A stretch of DNA of 64,000 bases. Origin: Favolaschia claudopus. Lineage: Eukaryota > Basidiomycota > Agaricomycetes > Agaricales > Mycenaceae. Shown here piece by piece: positions 24,634-37,441 of the stretch. Both the position numbers and the translations under genes were made by a program. The stretch is taken from positions 1,116,001-1,180,000 of the forward strand of contig JAWWNJ010000082.1 in NCBI GenBank assembly GCA_037176885.1. The letters are read 5' to 3'. Numbering within the stretch: the first letter of the stretch is position 1; each line of letters starts with the position of its first letter. The notes under the pieces were generated by a model that had not been told where the DNA came from, searched no databases, and saw nothing but the letters and a program-made list of their open reading frames with translations.

Positions 24634-27100
24634 TCATTTCTCTTGATGCGACTGGGACTCTGCATCGTGATCCACCTCCTCGATAGCCGCCTCCTCTTCG
24701 TTCGGCTCCTGTGGCAGAATCAGATTCAAGACTGCAGCAACGATTCCAGCCGCCAAGACTAGAGGCAAACATGATCAGTCCTCCAATCAACGCAGGGGAA
24801 AGAAAACCATCCACTCACACGGCGTACTCAACACAATCGTAATCGAATCAAAAAATCCCTGCAGCGCCCCATTCGGTCTCTCCACCCCATCAAACAAATG
24901 CGCAAAAATCCCCGGCACCAACAAATCCCCCACCCCAAACGCCAGCGCCGCGCCCAACACGAATCGGTCTCTTCTTGTGAATCGTATGTACGACAAGACG
25001 CGCAGCCCCGAGACGGCGACGGAGGCGAAGAGGAAGGTGGTTACCCCGCCGAGGACGGGGTTGGGTATGGCGAGGAAGGCGCCGGAGAGTTTTCCGAGGA
25101 TGCCGAAGAGGATGAGGAAGACGCAGCACCAGCGGCCGGCGGCGCGGTTGGCGCAGCGGGTGACGGCGATGACGCCGTTGTTCTACAAGATATAAGTGAG
25201 ATTGAATTGTATGGATGGGGGTAGAGCCGAGCTGACCTGGGCGAAGATGGAAAGCGGCGTAACGGTAAAGAGAGCAGATATAAAGCCGCCAATGCCGTCG
25301 CTCTGCAGAATTGTCATAGCAGTTCCGTTAATAGCATTTGGACGCGACCTACCAATACACCTCCCTGAATCCTAGAATCGAATTCCGGTCCGTCGACTTC
25401 TTGGCGAGAAACTTCCGCCGAAGCTGTGATATCGCCTGCGTCAAGAAATCAGCGCCGCAGACGAAATTGTAAGTATTGACAAGAGGGCTCACCAATCGCC
25501 TCCATAGCCAACGATACTATATCCCTTCGTCAGCAGCATGGTTTAGATCTCACGAAAAGACGAACCATAAACCGCAAGCATAGGCAATATCGCAGGAGGA
25601 TATACACCAATCTTGAAAGTCTTGACCCTGCGCCACAGTCATTCGAGAACTGACGACGAAGGTGTGAAATCGAACCTACCACAAGAAAGTAATCGCCGGC
25701 GCAGACTTGATACTACTCCCGTCGATATACCCCGCAGCGCCAGAAACGATGCATCCTACAACAAGACCAATGATGATACTGATATTCTTGAGGAACGGAG
25801 AACCAAACATCTCCGTAAGGATGATGCTGACGAACGAGAGGAAGCCCAGCCCGATGAATTCAGGTGAGCCCCAGCTAAAACAAGTAACGCGTCAAGTAAG
25901 TAGATAGCTTATAATATGTATGCACGTTACAACCGAGGAAAGTGAGACTAGACATACGGAAGCGGCCGCGGGGCAAATATCGTCGGACAGAGCTCGAAAA
26001 TCCCGCTCGTCGGGAACGATTGACAGTCGTTTGAGCCGCCGCCCCAGTTTGGGATTCCGGAGGAACCGATGAGGGATGCCCCGATCATGAGGATTACGGT
26101 TCCTAGCGAAACAGAAACATAAAACATAAATGCTCCAGTGTAAAGGAGGGAAAGCGAATTCTCACCGGTGACCATGGGCGGAAATATCCGCTGTAGGACG
26201 CGAGAAGGTACGAATGACATGCCGATTTCCAATAGTGAGCATATTAAGGACGTTCCTGTTCACCGTGAACTCGAAATTCTGCAAACAGAGATATCTCTAC
26301 TCACCTAGGACCTTCCCGTACGCGTCAGGACACGGTCCGCGAGTGATTGTGCCATCCGCGGCTGTCGTAGAGGGACACGTCCCGTCGTTATACATCGCAT
26401 TGAAAATCTAACACGCCCCCATCCACCATCAGCCAAAACGACCAAAACACGAATACCCAGACAAAGACTCACCGCATTCGCCGTACTCAACGTCGAAAAA
26501 CTCGTCCCAACCACACTAATCAGCCCAGTCCCCAGATAATACCCACGAAACAGTCTGATCCTCGACATCTGCACTAGACTCAAAATCCCTATTACCACAT
26601 GGCGCGAGATGAGTTCAATATGAAACGGCGAAATCGACACGGCGAAATAAAAACGACGCACCACACCCGATAAGGGACGCCGAAATCATATACGCGGATG
26701 TAGCGCCGTCCAAGCTGAGCGCAGACGCAAAGATAATGGGCGGTGTGATGAGGCCCGCGAGCATCGCCAGCGCGTGCTGTAGACCGCTCGTAATCGCTAG
26801 TAAGAGAGGTAACTCTGCGTCGAGAGCGTAAAAAGGTGGAAGACGAGATTTCTTGTGGTTTCCGAAGGGCAGAGTCGGGGTGCAGAGCCTGGTGGGATTC
26901 CTCGTCGGCGACGAATGTTTATGTAGTACATGCACGGAAAGTTACCAAGCGTAGTCGTAGTCGCCGAACCAGCCGTGTCGCGTCGTGAGTTTTCTCTTGA
27001 CTGTGGATAAGCGGCGGGTAGGGCGCTGCTGGATGGACGGCGCGCGCGTCACGGCGGGTTGCTCGCTCAAGACGTTAACGTTGGGCGGGCTCGACGACAT
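24634..27100 (-). CDS. Xanthine/uric acid permease (NAT/NCS2 family, UapA/UapC-like)
   Basis: A many-exon minus-strand gene from ATG at 27100 to TGA at 24634. The N-terminus ends LTTRHGWFGDYDYAW, as in fungal UapA-type carriers. Further hallmarks are LGLQHALAMLAG-like (GLQHALAMLAGLITPPII), YLGTGLISVVGTSFSTLSTAN, and DGIGGFISALFTVTPLSIFAQ. The NAT signature QNNGVIAVTR, split by an intron after Q near 25183, precedes CANRAAGRWC, then IPNPVLGGVTTFLFASVAVSGLRVLS. In the family these residues line the purine site and couple proton entry; Gln and Asn of the signature are intact. Plasma-membrane protein of about 14 helices importing xanthine and urate for nitrogen use. It ends with an acidic cytosolic tail (EEEAAIEEVDHD). 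Not all inner splice sites were worked out. Confidence 0.9.
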
Positions 27101-27741
27101 GATGAGCGTATCTGCGCAAGCCTGAGGTGGGCGTCTCGAGAACCCATTGGAGGGTGGGAGAACTTCTCAAGCTTCTCCGTCTCCCGGACAGCGCGCGGGA
27201 GATAAGGCGACGCGGTCACGTGAGAATTCACCGCGTCCGAAGCTCAATCCAAGCCACGCGTTTCGCGCCTTGATTTTCATAATGATCGCTTGCTATTATC
27301 AGGCGAGCGCCTCGGCGTGGACATGCGAAGGCAGCAATAAGCCGGGACAGAGTATAGGGTATTTCCAGGTACTTGGCCCAAACTTGGCCTCCAATCGAAG
27401 TTCCAAGTGAGCAGTACTACCCGTCTCGGTCTGAGTCCTCGACGATGGCGAACACCCATAACGAATTAACTCACCCCGTCCGAGACGCTCACTCATGATC
27501 AACCTCTATCTCAGCTTCGCAGATCTCCCGCCGTGACTCCGCAATATTCGAATATGTAAGTATATGCAATAAGGAATCGTAACTTATCTACCCGTAATAG
27601 CAGTAAGTACTGTATTAGTCGCGATCGTAGAGTGAACATTAAAACCATCAGTTTTGTGCAAATCGTTGTGCAGGCATGAATCCAAACTCCGTCAAGAACC
27701 ATAAAAGAACTCGGAGAGGTACCACAGCGCCGGGTTCTTCA
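27101..27741. other. spacer between permease start and Myb-like gene end
   Basis: Promoter region of the permease and 3' flank of the Myb/Rap1-like gene. No further gene seen; GATA-type sites were not mapped. Confidence 0.45.
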
Positions 27742-29340
27742 TCACCTCCGAATCTCTGTGGAAGTCAAGATGAATGTGAGATTAGCCGTGCTGGGGTATG
27801 ACACAAATACGTACTTCTTCTTTGAAAATTCCCGTTCACCGGCACGCGGTGTTTTGGTGTCGCTTTCGATTCTGTTCGAGAAACGAAAGAAAGACGTAAG
27901 AACAAGAAAATAACTAAATAGTAAACCCAACCCAACTCACCCTTCTTAACCTTCTTCTTCACTTGGACATACTCCACCTGGTCCGCATCCTCCACCTCGA
28001 CATCGACATACTTGCGCTTGCCTACTGAGTTCCAATTCCAATTGAATGGCGAGCGAATTCACACGAAATCCGTACCTGAATATTTTGTATTGGCCAACAC
28101 TGTTGATTCGGGGAGGAAGTCAGTCAGTCAAAGTTAATGGCAGCGTAGCCCCGAATTGAAATATATATATATATGGACGCAGAACGAAGAACGTAACGTA
28201 CCAGTCTTCTTGGGTCTCGAAACCACTATCTTGTTCTTCTGCAGGAGTCGTTCATAGCCAGCACCGGCCTCTAGATCTTCGTCGTCGTCGTCGTCAACGA
28301 CTATCGGTAGTTTTCTCGCTGATAAACGGCACTAGTTGAGCAAAAGGAAGCGAAGCCGAGAACAAGGAATCGAAGAACGTACGCTGGGACTTGGGAATCA
28401 CTGACATCACAGATAGAATTGAGAATCAAGGAGAAGATCGGGCAAGCCTATAAGTGGCCAACGTACATTTCAGTCCGGGCAGGGGCTTCACGTCTTCCTC
28501 CTCCTCATCGTCCTCATCGTCCTCCACGCAATCGCCATACCCTTCACCCTCGTCGTCGTCGTCCGATATGGCCAGTTCCGCACGGATCATCTCTTCAGCA
28601 ACACAAACGCTGCGATGCCCACGAATCAAGTCGCGCACTCCAGGAAGCTCGACATTGTATTTAGCCGCTAGGCGGCGAGCGTCTTGTTCGAAGAAAGGGA
28701 CCTGCAGCTGAGCCTTCGGAGGATTCAGATTCAGATGTACGTGATGTTGCGATCCCAAACCTGAACTCACCCGGTCGACTGCCGCCGGCTTCTTCGTGAC
28801 CACGGGGGTTGCCTACAGGCCGGTGAGCGCAATGAATGTTGGGAAGATCTGCTCATCGTACCTTCTTCGTTTTCGTCTGTGGGGTTGACGCTGAATCACA
28901 GAGAAACAATGAGACGCCAAGTAGATAGGATATACAAACGAGTGACATACCGACGCGCGATTTCGGCGATGCCGACTTGGACTTGGGAGTTCTGATTGAG
29001 GTGTTAGCTGCTACGCAACGCGGCTAAAAAATAAATAGAATACGCAAATACCTTTCCTTTAAAGAGTCTCTCGCCGCGAGAAGCATCTTCTCCGACAGAT
29101 TCTCGATCTGTCCTGCGCGGCGCAGCCATGCATCGGGTTTATGTTGATGAGACCATGTGTAGATCGACTACATACAGAGTGGTGATGAGCTCTGCATCGG
29201 ATCCACTGGCTGGTAAAATGACTTACTCTTGGGCCGAGGTCACAGTAGGTAGAAAGCGATTTTGGATTGGAGAGCAGGCGGTTGGGCTCTGCAAGAAATT
29301 CGATTAAATTGGCGTCGTCGATGGAGGTGAACTTGGGCAT
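27742..29340 (-). CDS. Myb/Rap1-like DNA-binding domain protein with acidic tail
   Basis: Starts at ATG 29340. Exon 1 (29340-29227) and exon 2 (29167-29052) encode KFTSIDDANLIEFLAEP...SIYTWSHQHKPDAWLRRAGQIE, which fits the Rap1-type Myb fold: an acidic helix 1 and a TWxxxxxxxxWxxR recognition part. Several small exons follow, with Lys/Ser-rich segments (TPKSKSASPKSR), a helical block (FEQDARRLAAKYNVELPGV), very acidic runs (SDDDDEGEGY, DDDDDEDLEAG) and a basic end (KRKYVDVEVE, VKKKVKKGE). Stop at 27742. Inner exon boundaries partly uncertain. A second protein of this style lies at 60214-62110. Role in telomere or chromatin binding is only inferred from the domain. Confidence 0.65.
28160..28172. 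repeat. short AT microsatellite
   Basis: A short (AT)n run inside an intron of the Myb-like gene. No other significance seen. Confidence 0.5.
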
Positions 29341-30023
29341 AACAGGCGGGCGTAGGGGTAAAAGAGAGGGAGCGAGAGGAGGTATGCATCCCGAGGCTGC
29401 TTTAAGAATTGCAGGTGACATAACTTCTCATCATCGGCCGCAGGGTCTGAGATCTGAGCCGGCGCTGTGGAACGAAGTCTTTGAGCCGAGTTCATTCTCT
29501 GAGCGAAGCGCGTTTTTTCGCGCTTGTATGGGAAGTTATAGCTCCGTTTGTCGATAATCGTGGGGGATAAACTGTCGGTTCCGACTGAGCAATTTGCAAG
29601 ATTTGAGAAATCGAGGAATCGAGTCAACTTAGCAGCCGCGGACGAAAGGCTGTAAGCTTCAAGCCGCACTGCGGCAATTAGGATCGATGCAGGGACAGCG
29701 GTGGCCCGCAGATTCGACGATTCCCAGGTGACGAAACGTAGACTCGTGAACCAGTCGGTGCGGAGGACGCCATCCCGATCCGGTTTGACATATCAGACAA
29801 ATATTTGGGAGAGTAAATATTTGGTGATTGACGGGATGGTTGTCCTGGTAATTCAAGTTGTGGGAGTGGGCAGCGATCGAGCCATCAGCATTCTGTTTAC
29901 ACTTGCTGATTGATGAGCTGTCCCCGCCAAATGAGCCCGTCAAAACGCCTTCCCGTTTTTGAGCTTCCCCTCCTCTCTGGAAGCTAAAGTTGAGAGGGAA
30001 AGTTGTGTTCAATTAGAGATTAA

Positions 30024-30128
30024 AGAGATTGGTTAAGACCGATTTTTTTTGACTGCCTCATGTCCTGGAATATTTGTGTCGGCATCGGGTGCCGGGCAAG
30101 CAATAATAATCTGCCTTAACCAATCTCT
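30024..30128. repeat. ~105-bp inverted-repeat element (MITE-like)
   Basis: AGAGATTGGTTAAG at 30024-30037 is repeated perfectly in inverse at 30115-30128, and similarity continues inward (about 25 of 29 bases). The interior is T-rich then GC-rich. I found no clear target duplication. It sits 41 bases left of the transposon's duplication at 30170-30177. Confidence 0.55.
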
Positions 30129-30177
30129 AGATATTTTGCCTAAAAGAGCGCCGGTGGCCGGCCGGTAGCGCCAAAAT

Positions 30178-33100
30178 CAAGGGGTGTCCGATCTCTGGAT
30201 CACCCAATAAAACCCACGACCTACCCCCCCCAAAAGAGGCAATGATCATCATCAATCATCAGCCATCGGAGTTGCGATCAACGTGCCACTCAACGCGTCC
30301 ATCTCTTCTTTGTGCGCGCCCTGGCGCGCATTAACTCGCTCGAGCCGCTCCACCGACCTCTATAGCTCACTAGCTCACTCTGCAAACAGTATGGGACACT
30401 AACTCTGTACATCCTGCACATACAACTTCGCAAAACAATGCCTCTTACTTGGCCAATTCATCTTCGTTCTCGACGTCCTATAATTCGTTCTCGGTTGTAT
30501 CTAGTCATGAAAATGAGCCATGGAAAGAAACCGGCGACTGGCATATAGGAACACGTCATGTTCTGTGTCCCCGATGTCTTCAGTATGTCAACCATGCATT
30601 CGATCCGGGGACGAGGCCTATGGATACCCATTGGACTAGCCGGCGCTGCCAAGACCTTGCTAGTGAGTCTCAGTTTCTCTTTCGCGTGTTTCTACCTGTC
30701 TTGACGCGTTGTAGACAACGTTAACGCGAGAACATCGCGTCCCCGATTCGACAATATACCTGTTGCCGATGATATACCCAGCACCCGCGCCGAGTGTTCT
30801 GGCGCGTATTTTCAGTGGACTGTTGGATCGCTGTACAGAACCTATCCATTTGTCATTCACGACCCAACATCTCGTCACCAGCCTCGCTATACCCTTCTGT
30901 CGGCAGATTTCGTTGCCTCTGTCATCCGAATACGCTCGGTCAAGTGCTGTGGATATGTATCCCAGCCGGGCTGCTGCAGTGAATGTGATGACTTAGATGG
31001 AGCGGTCGATGTTGTCGAGAGGTGGTCTCAGCAATCATTCGGCAAGAAATCTATCGACAGGCTCAGTCACGATCAATTAGCCTTGAAGCTCAAGGCACTA
31101 GCTCAGCAGCTGGCTTCCGAGCAGGTTAAGGTATGTAGTCCAATCCTACCATGTTTCAATTGAACTGAAGATAACCTGCTTAGAGAAAGAACCGTCAAAC
31201 ATCATTGAAGGCTGCTCGGAAGCGGTTAGGACATTACCGCGAGTTGTTTAATATTGTATCCCTTAACGAGGTGCCTGGCCTCTCACGGCTGTTCTCTACT
31301 GCGAAAAAAGAGGGATGGAGTCCCAAAAAAACAGCTGAACACTGTCTACTTGCAGTCGAAGGCAAATACCATCCCCGGAACTATACCGAGTTTGACCGAG
31401 AACTTGCGACCCTCATTTACGAGTTGGGAGGCGGGGCGGCTCTATATGCATTGAACAAGTCCCCAATCATGCTTCCGTCACGCCAGACCATTGCCGAAAC
31501 CCGTCGCGAGCTGAATTTACGCATCACCGTGGGCAACGTCAAAGTCTCGGACATCATGGAAAACATCGAGGTCTTGTTCGGTGATGGAGACACCACAGAC
31601 TCGGGCCTAGTCCTACACTCGCTCTTGCAGGACGAGATTGCAGGGGATGGACGGCCGTGCTACCTCGAAGATACAGACGAAATAGGTGGTTTATGCGAGC
31701 ATGCAACAAACCGTCTGAAGACCTTCAAAATGGGCACTGACTTGTCGTGCGCTGAGGAAGCGGTGAAAGCCGTCCGATCGGGAGAAATACATGTCGGAAA
31801 GGAATTCAGTGTTGCCGCCTTCTCTAGACATTCCGAGCACAACTATGGGGCCAAGCCGGTCCTTATAATGCCTACCTGCAAGAAAGGCTCCTGGGAATCT
31901 TCCGCGCAGCTCCTGCAGAAATTGATACAGGCTTGGAAGCTCTCACCATTCGGAGAAGCCAAACACGGTCCATTGGTGTCGATAGCATCTGATGGTGATG
32001 GGCGACGGCGGGCGGCGCTGTACTTGATTTGCATGCACCGACATTTATCGAAGGACGACCCTATATACCAATTTTTATCCAATTTGCCTGGTCTGAATTT
32101 GTACACCGGCAATGGCGGATTAACTATGGATTTCGACTACAAGCACCTATTCAAACGTATGCACAACATTCATTTCATCTTTTTCCCCGCGCTAATGATA
32201 TCTGTATAGGACTTTGCACGCTTCTCTGCTCGCTTGCGGGGATTCTCGTCAATGATGTAGTAATCAACAAGACCCTTATTGCCCAATGGCTCGAAAGAAT
32301 CCCCGGATATGACTGGTCTGACGAGAGCATACACGCTCTTTTACAGCCCAAGGATTCGCAAGATGTTGGGCGGTCTATTAAACTTCTATGTCTCATATCC
32401 GATCTACGAGGACTCGACACTTCTGAATTCACCCCTTCCGAAAAAATCACGCATCGCGCACTGAGCCTCCTCGGCGAGATGTTCGATGCCCTCGTTGATC
32501 CATTCATTAATCCAACACTTTCACTTTCGGAACAAATGATTTCCCTCGTAAAATTTGCGCACATTTCTTGCGCACTGTTTATAAAGCACGGCGGTGACTT
32601 CTTTTCGCATCAGCTATATGGCGACCTTCAATGCATGGTGAAAAACATGATATTCAAAATTGCGCACTCCAAAGTGCTAAACCCTATGCTAAAAGTCTTT
32701 CTCTGCCTATTGGGAGATGACGTCTTGGAAATTCTCTTTGGCCGATCCAGGATGATCGGCGGACACTCGCCCAACCATGCTGTTGACGAATTGCGTCAGC
32801 GTATCTGTTCTGCTCTCCGCATGGACAAGATCTTCCAAAAATATCCTCATCTAGAGCGCCACGCTCGACGCCTTCGTTTAGTTCGCGCGAGGGATGTTGA
32901 TCATCTTTCTCCTCGCAACTGGAAAGGCGACCTCACTGCAGCCTCATGTGATATTCAAGAATGTTACACTACTGGAGTTGCTCACGCTAAGGCAGTACTC
33001 GCGAAATATGGATGCGACATTGATTTCGCCGCCCGTTTCTCAAAAGAGGGATTTGACTTGATGAGGCCTAATGGTGGAAAATACCCGGGGCTTTCAAAAG

Positions 33101-35007
33101 AAGTTGACAGGTCTCTCGGAGATGTATTGGATTCTGCAGGAACAGAATCGCTGGCTTCCGCTGCCGCCAATGTCAATGATAGTTTGGTGCCCGCGGATAT
33201 TCTTGCCTACAATGCCGAGCTGGCCCTTGCGAGCGAACAGGCCGCGCACACCGAGTCCAATGGGCATAGCCTTTGGATTGACCTGACTGAAGACGGACAT
33301 AAAAAAGCACATAAAAAAACAATCCTTCGAACCCTAATGGACCCAACTTTCGACATCAACGACAACAAAAGCCACGACCGACTTCTCCGGGTTCGATACT
33401 ACTCCATTGGCGGGGATAGCTGGGATCGGACAGCCTCGACAGTCTACTCCAAATCCACCTCCGATGACCATTTGCTCAAGATCCAAGGACTTTTTGCGTC
33501 CTTGGTCTGTTTCAATGGCTCGAAGATTTCCCTGGCCATTCTGCAGTGCACCGGTATTAAGATTGTTAATACCCATCCCGTTACCTACCTGGAGGCAGCG
33601 CCGAGCGCCGAAATCTCTCTCCCCGACACTCGCTATGAAATAACGGGACAAATATTATCTCTCGTTCCATTTGATGAGTCCAACAATTCCTCTGGAAGGA
33701 TTTCCTGGGCTTGGATTGCCCAGTACGTCGCATTTGACTCCGCGAAAACCAAACAGGCAAGCGCCGCGGATCTTCCGTCTCGTATGCACCATCTCAGTGT
33801 GACTGTGGATGGGCGTCTAGCCTTGCCATTGAAGTCGTCCGACCTCAAGCAATTGACACTGGAGGAGATCTTGAATATACCGCGGCCGGCAGACAAAGAG
33901 TCGGAGAAGACATGGGTATTTTCTAATGAACAGCTGGAGGTGTTCGGTCGTATACTCTGTGAAAGGGTGACGGAGGATGCCGTGCGAATGAAAATTCCAG
34001 TATATGGTGCTGTCAAAGACGGCAGATATCCATATGAAGCTACTATTCAGGATGGTTAGTGTCTCTTTCGAGTCAATGGATATCCGACTGAATGATTCCG
34101 TCAGCTACGACTCAAACGGTAGAAAAGGTTTCGCATTGCTTCAATTCCATCGTTGCACCTGCGCCGAAAGATGGCCGACGCCCATGCGGTGTTTGCCTTA
34201 AGAATGTCGCTGGCTCGGAGCGTCAGAACCATATGGGAAGACATATCTTACTCTCGCAACGAGGGGTAATTGAGCCTGAGATTGTGATGCAGGTCGATCG
34301 ATGACATCCTCCTCGTTCTAACAGGCACTTAATTCATTGACAGGTCGCAAAAGACTACCCCTGCGGATTTTGCGGGAAGGAGATGTCGGAGAATGGATGC
34401 AGCATCAGTATAGCCAGCGGTAAAAAAGCCAGCTCATCGTGCTCGGAGGGATACCCGTTCCAGGTCAGCGCAGCATTGAAGAGCAGCACAACAAAACCAA
34501 GCACAAATGCGCCGTTGAAATGCAGTCTCTGCACGGAGACTCACTGGAAGTATAACATGCCCAAGCACCTCCAAGACCGGCACCCATCTTGGAAGGTTTC
34601 TGTGCCCCTGCCTGACCGCAATATTCTCGCTTCCGCCATCTCAATTTCACAGGAAGAAGAAGCCCGGATGAAGATACCACATTCACAACCGGAAAACGTC
34701 GGACAGAACTTGAAGCGAGGCTTAGAAGACCACACAGTCACTCCAAGCCGTACACGAGTGGCGAAATCGGCGCGTTCGGGAGCTGCAGCTGGTAGCAGAC
34801 AGCAGGTGGTCAACAGAAGCGAGGTTGGAATGGCCGTAGACGTTTTTGTATAGTGTATATAGGCTTTGCGACAAGCAGGGAGGAGAAAAGGACTGCAGAC
34901 TGCGCGGTCCGGGCTCCGGGACGTGTTGTTCCGTGGATCCGACATCGATCATTGATCTCGCGTATTTACAGATCAAATTGAACGATCCAGAGATCGGTCA
35001 CCTCTTG
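30178..35007 (+). mobile_element. Complete P-superfamily-like DNA transposon (TIRs, 8-bp TSD)
   Basis: The left end CAAGGGGTGTCCGATCTCTG (30178 on) and the right end, read as reverse complement from 35007, CAAGAGGTGACCGATCTCTG, match at 22 of the first 24 bases, then weakly to about 31. GCCAAAAT directly flanks both ends (30170-30177 and 35008-35015), a perfect 8-bp target duplication. The 4830-base element holds one plus-strand gene whose motifs fit a P-element/THAP9-type transposase. An intact gene, matching ends and identical duplication copies argue for a recent insertion. Confidence 0.9.
30449..34853 (+). CDS. P-superfamily-like transposase with zinc-binding termini
   Basis: The first coding exon ends near 30661; its true start is unclear because the frame is open from 30374 without an ATG, so a small upstream exon is likely. 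Then exons 30715-31131, 31184-32156, 32210-34054, 34105-34290 and one from about 34345 to 34853 fit in phase. The N-terminus has a possible zinc knuckle (CPRC...HWTSRRC). RNase H-like landmarks: YLEDTDEIGGLCEH (31660 on), VSIASDGDGRRRAAL (31978 on), a DYKHLFKRL segment like the HLxKxxRN part of P transposases, and DDVLEILFGRSRMIGGHSPN (about 32710) like the D-x-LE-x-x-F-x-x-x-R-x-x-GG region carrying the last acidic residue. The C-terminus has C2H2-like fingers (CGVC...H...H; CSLC...H...H). It would cut and paste the surrounding element. The family is common, and usually unnamed, in mushroom proteomes. Confidence 0.78.
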
Positions 35008-35015
35008 GCCAAAAT

Positions 35016-37441
35016 GGGTGTGGCGGCTCAAATTTGTGAAGTCCGGCGGGGCATCATGGCGGGTCACCTCTGTGTGACATTGTGTGACAAGCCCTCATTT
35101 TTATCCGTTCGAAGCCACAAGAACCAAGATATATATTTCTATGATATCCATGTCTAATTAAGAGACATTTATTCTCTTCTTGGTAATTTTCAATTCCACT
35201 GGCAAACAGTTTGCAGCTAAAGCATGAGAAACTGGGCTCGGCGCTATTTGATGTGGCTGTACTACGTCCGATCAGCCCATCTGATTTCGGTCGCTGCCCA
35301 CTCCCACAAGTTGCCCACAAGTTGCTTGTTCCGCAAGCGCACGTGCTGAATTACCGGATGGGGACGAGCCTAGACGAAACGAGACGAAAGATGTAAAGTT
35401 GTTTCGTGTTTGTTCAGACGCGTCATTGCCAAAGACAGACAAGCATCACGCTTTTGCTTCCCTCTCCCAACTCGCGTCTCCTCCGCGTCTCTCCAGCGAA
35501 TTCACGCGATTTCGATACCGGCTCATGCTACACCTCCGATCCTCACCAGGATATCTGACTGTCTGAATTCTGCGCGGATGAAGAAGATGGATCGGACCAA
35601 GATCGGACAGCTCCAATCTCCGACTCACAGCAAATGCAATCACTGGCATTCAACTTGCATTCAACAGGCTTCAAGTTTTCCGACTCCCGAGCGGCGTGAA
35701 CTTGTGATTTCTAATAGCAGTCTTTTCGCCTCCGCGGATGCTCTATCAACTTGAAGTCCCTCACTCGTCACTTCCGAGAAATTCGAAGTTTGCCAGCCGC
35801 TTTTCGAGGCCCGCCTCAGACCCTCTCAAGACCTGATCTTTCTGCCTCTTAAACTTGGGGAGCGACGTGTCGCTGACATGTACTTGTCATGATATCACCT
35901 CCGCTACACTGCAAATTTGTCTAATTTTCTCGCAGCCTTCAACAACGCTTCCGTCTCTTTGACATCCAAAAGTGATGCATTTCTAGTGGCTTCGTTGCAC
36001 GTACCTTTCCAACACGATACATCTCCGGTGCGAAATCGAATTCAAATTGCCGACAAACATTGACGACCTCTAGTGTTATTGAGGTATTCTCGTTTTGGCA
36101 ATACATTTCCCACTTCCCTCAAATTCGCTAACTTTCCGAGGCGCATCAATGTCGGCACTTATATTCCGCAACCTGTTCTGCATTCAACCTGTTTGTCCCG
36201 ACCCAAGTCAATTCCGACCTGGAAGCGGAGTGGTCAAAACTCACTCGATTCAGATTGGACCAGCCGGTAAGTCGTCGTAAGCCCTATGAAGCTCACTTGA
36301 GCCATTCGATTTTGTACTTATGGCGAGGGCGAAGATTTGACGAAGATCCATCGTGTTCGTCGAACACAGCATAGCATCTCTTTGACGCCGAATTCCAGCG
36401 GTGAGTGTACTTATCGCTGAGTCTTCACTTCTCCCCTTTCTCAATGGTTTTCTCAGGTCAAACCTTGTTAGTCTTCGGGTTGAGACGCAGAAGTTCAACC
36501 CGATGTACTAAAGATGCCCAATTTTCTCCAATGAAAGGTTGAGCTTCGCTCAGAACCACACAGAATCCATATTAATATTTAGACATCGTCTTTTCGCCGA
36601 GGTGACTGTTCGAGTTTCCGCCCACTTCCGAACCTCCTAGTTTTTGCACTTGCCGCGGTGCGTGAGTATATCGATTGCTTTTCTCAAACATTCAATTTAA
36701 TCCATAGCTTTCTGTGATAATCACCGGTGTATCTTATTGGCCTGAGCAGATCGATCTCGCTGTCCGGTTCACCGTGGATCCCGCCGGATTGTCCACCTTC
36801 GACGTATAGGACAGAGATTCGAGACATCGATTCTCTCCCGTCAAATATCCCAATGCAACCATTGTCAATGTCTGTGATTGCGTTTTTTGTTCCTCAACTG
36901 ATTTTTCCATGGTAGACGCGTGTCGGACTGACGGAATTTCCACAGATACATCGGCGCGTCGTCGCAATGCTGATGGCGTTGAGGGCGAGCAAGGCACACT
37001 CTCATTCGTGGACGACGAGCAATGACGCAAAGTGATGGGGCGGTTGCGTTGCGATCAGTCAACCGCCTATCTCTTGGCGATGACAGAACGGTTCAACTTT
37101 CACTCAACAACCGCGGTTCAACCTCGTTCCTATTCTTGCTGAGGGTAATTTGGTCTGATCCGAATGAAAATGTGTGTAAAGATTCACCGTGGCTCCGAGC
37201 TGAAAAGCTTTACAATACGATTCAAGGCAACAAAAGGCACCAAAGTTAAGAAGCATCGATTTCAAATTCAACGAAAATCGCCGATCACACGCCTCTCGAT
37301 GACGTGCGAGACGTGCGAGTCGCGTGGTTGGTTGAACGGATGTAATTTGGCTGGCTTAAGAGTCAAGACTTGAACTCTTTCCATCACCTTCCCCCCGCTC
37401 GACCGCTCCTCGCAGACGTTCTTTCCTGCCTTCCACCGACC
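35016..37441. other. gene-poor region right of the transposon
   Basis: Only short frames of ordinary composition on both strands. I could not join any of them into a gene with sensible introns. Contains the promoter of the Kre9-like gene at its right end. Confidence 0.4.
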
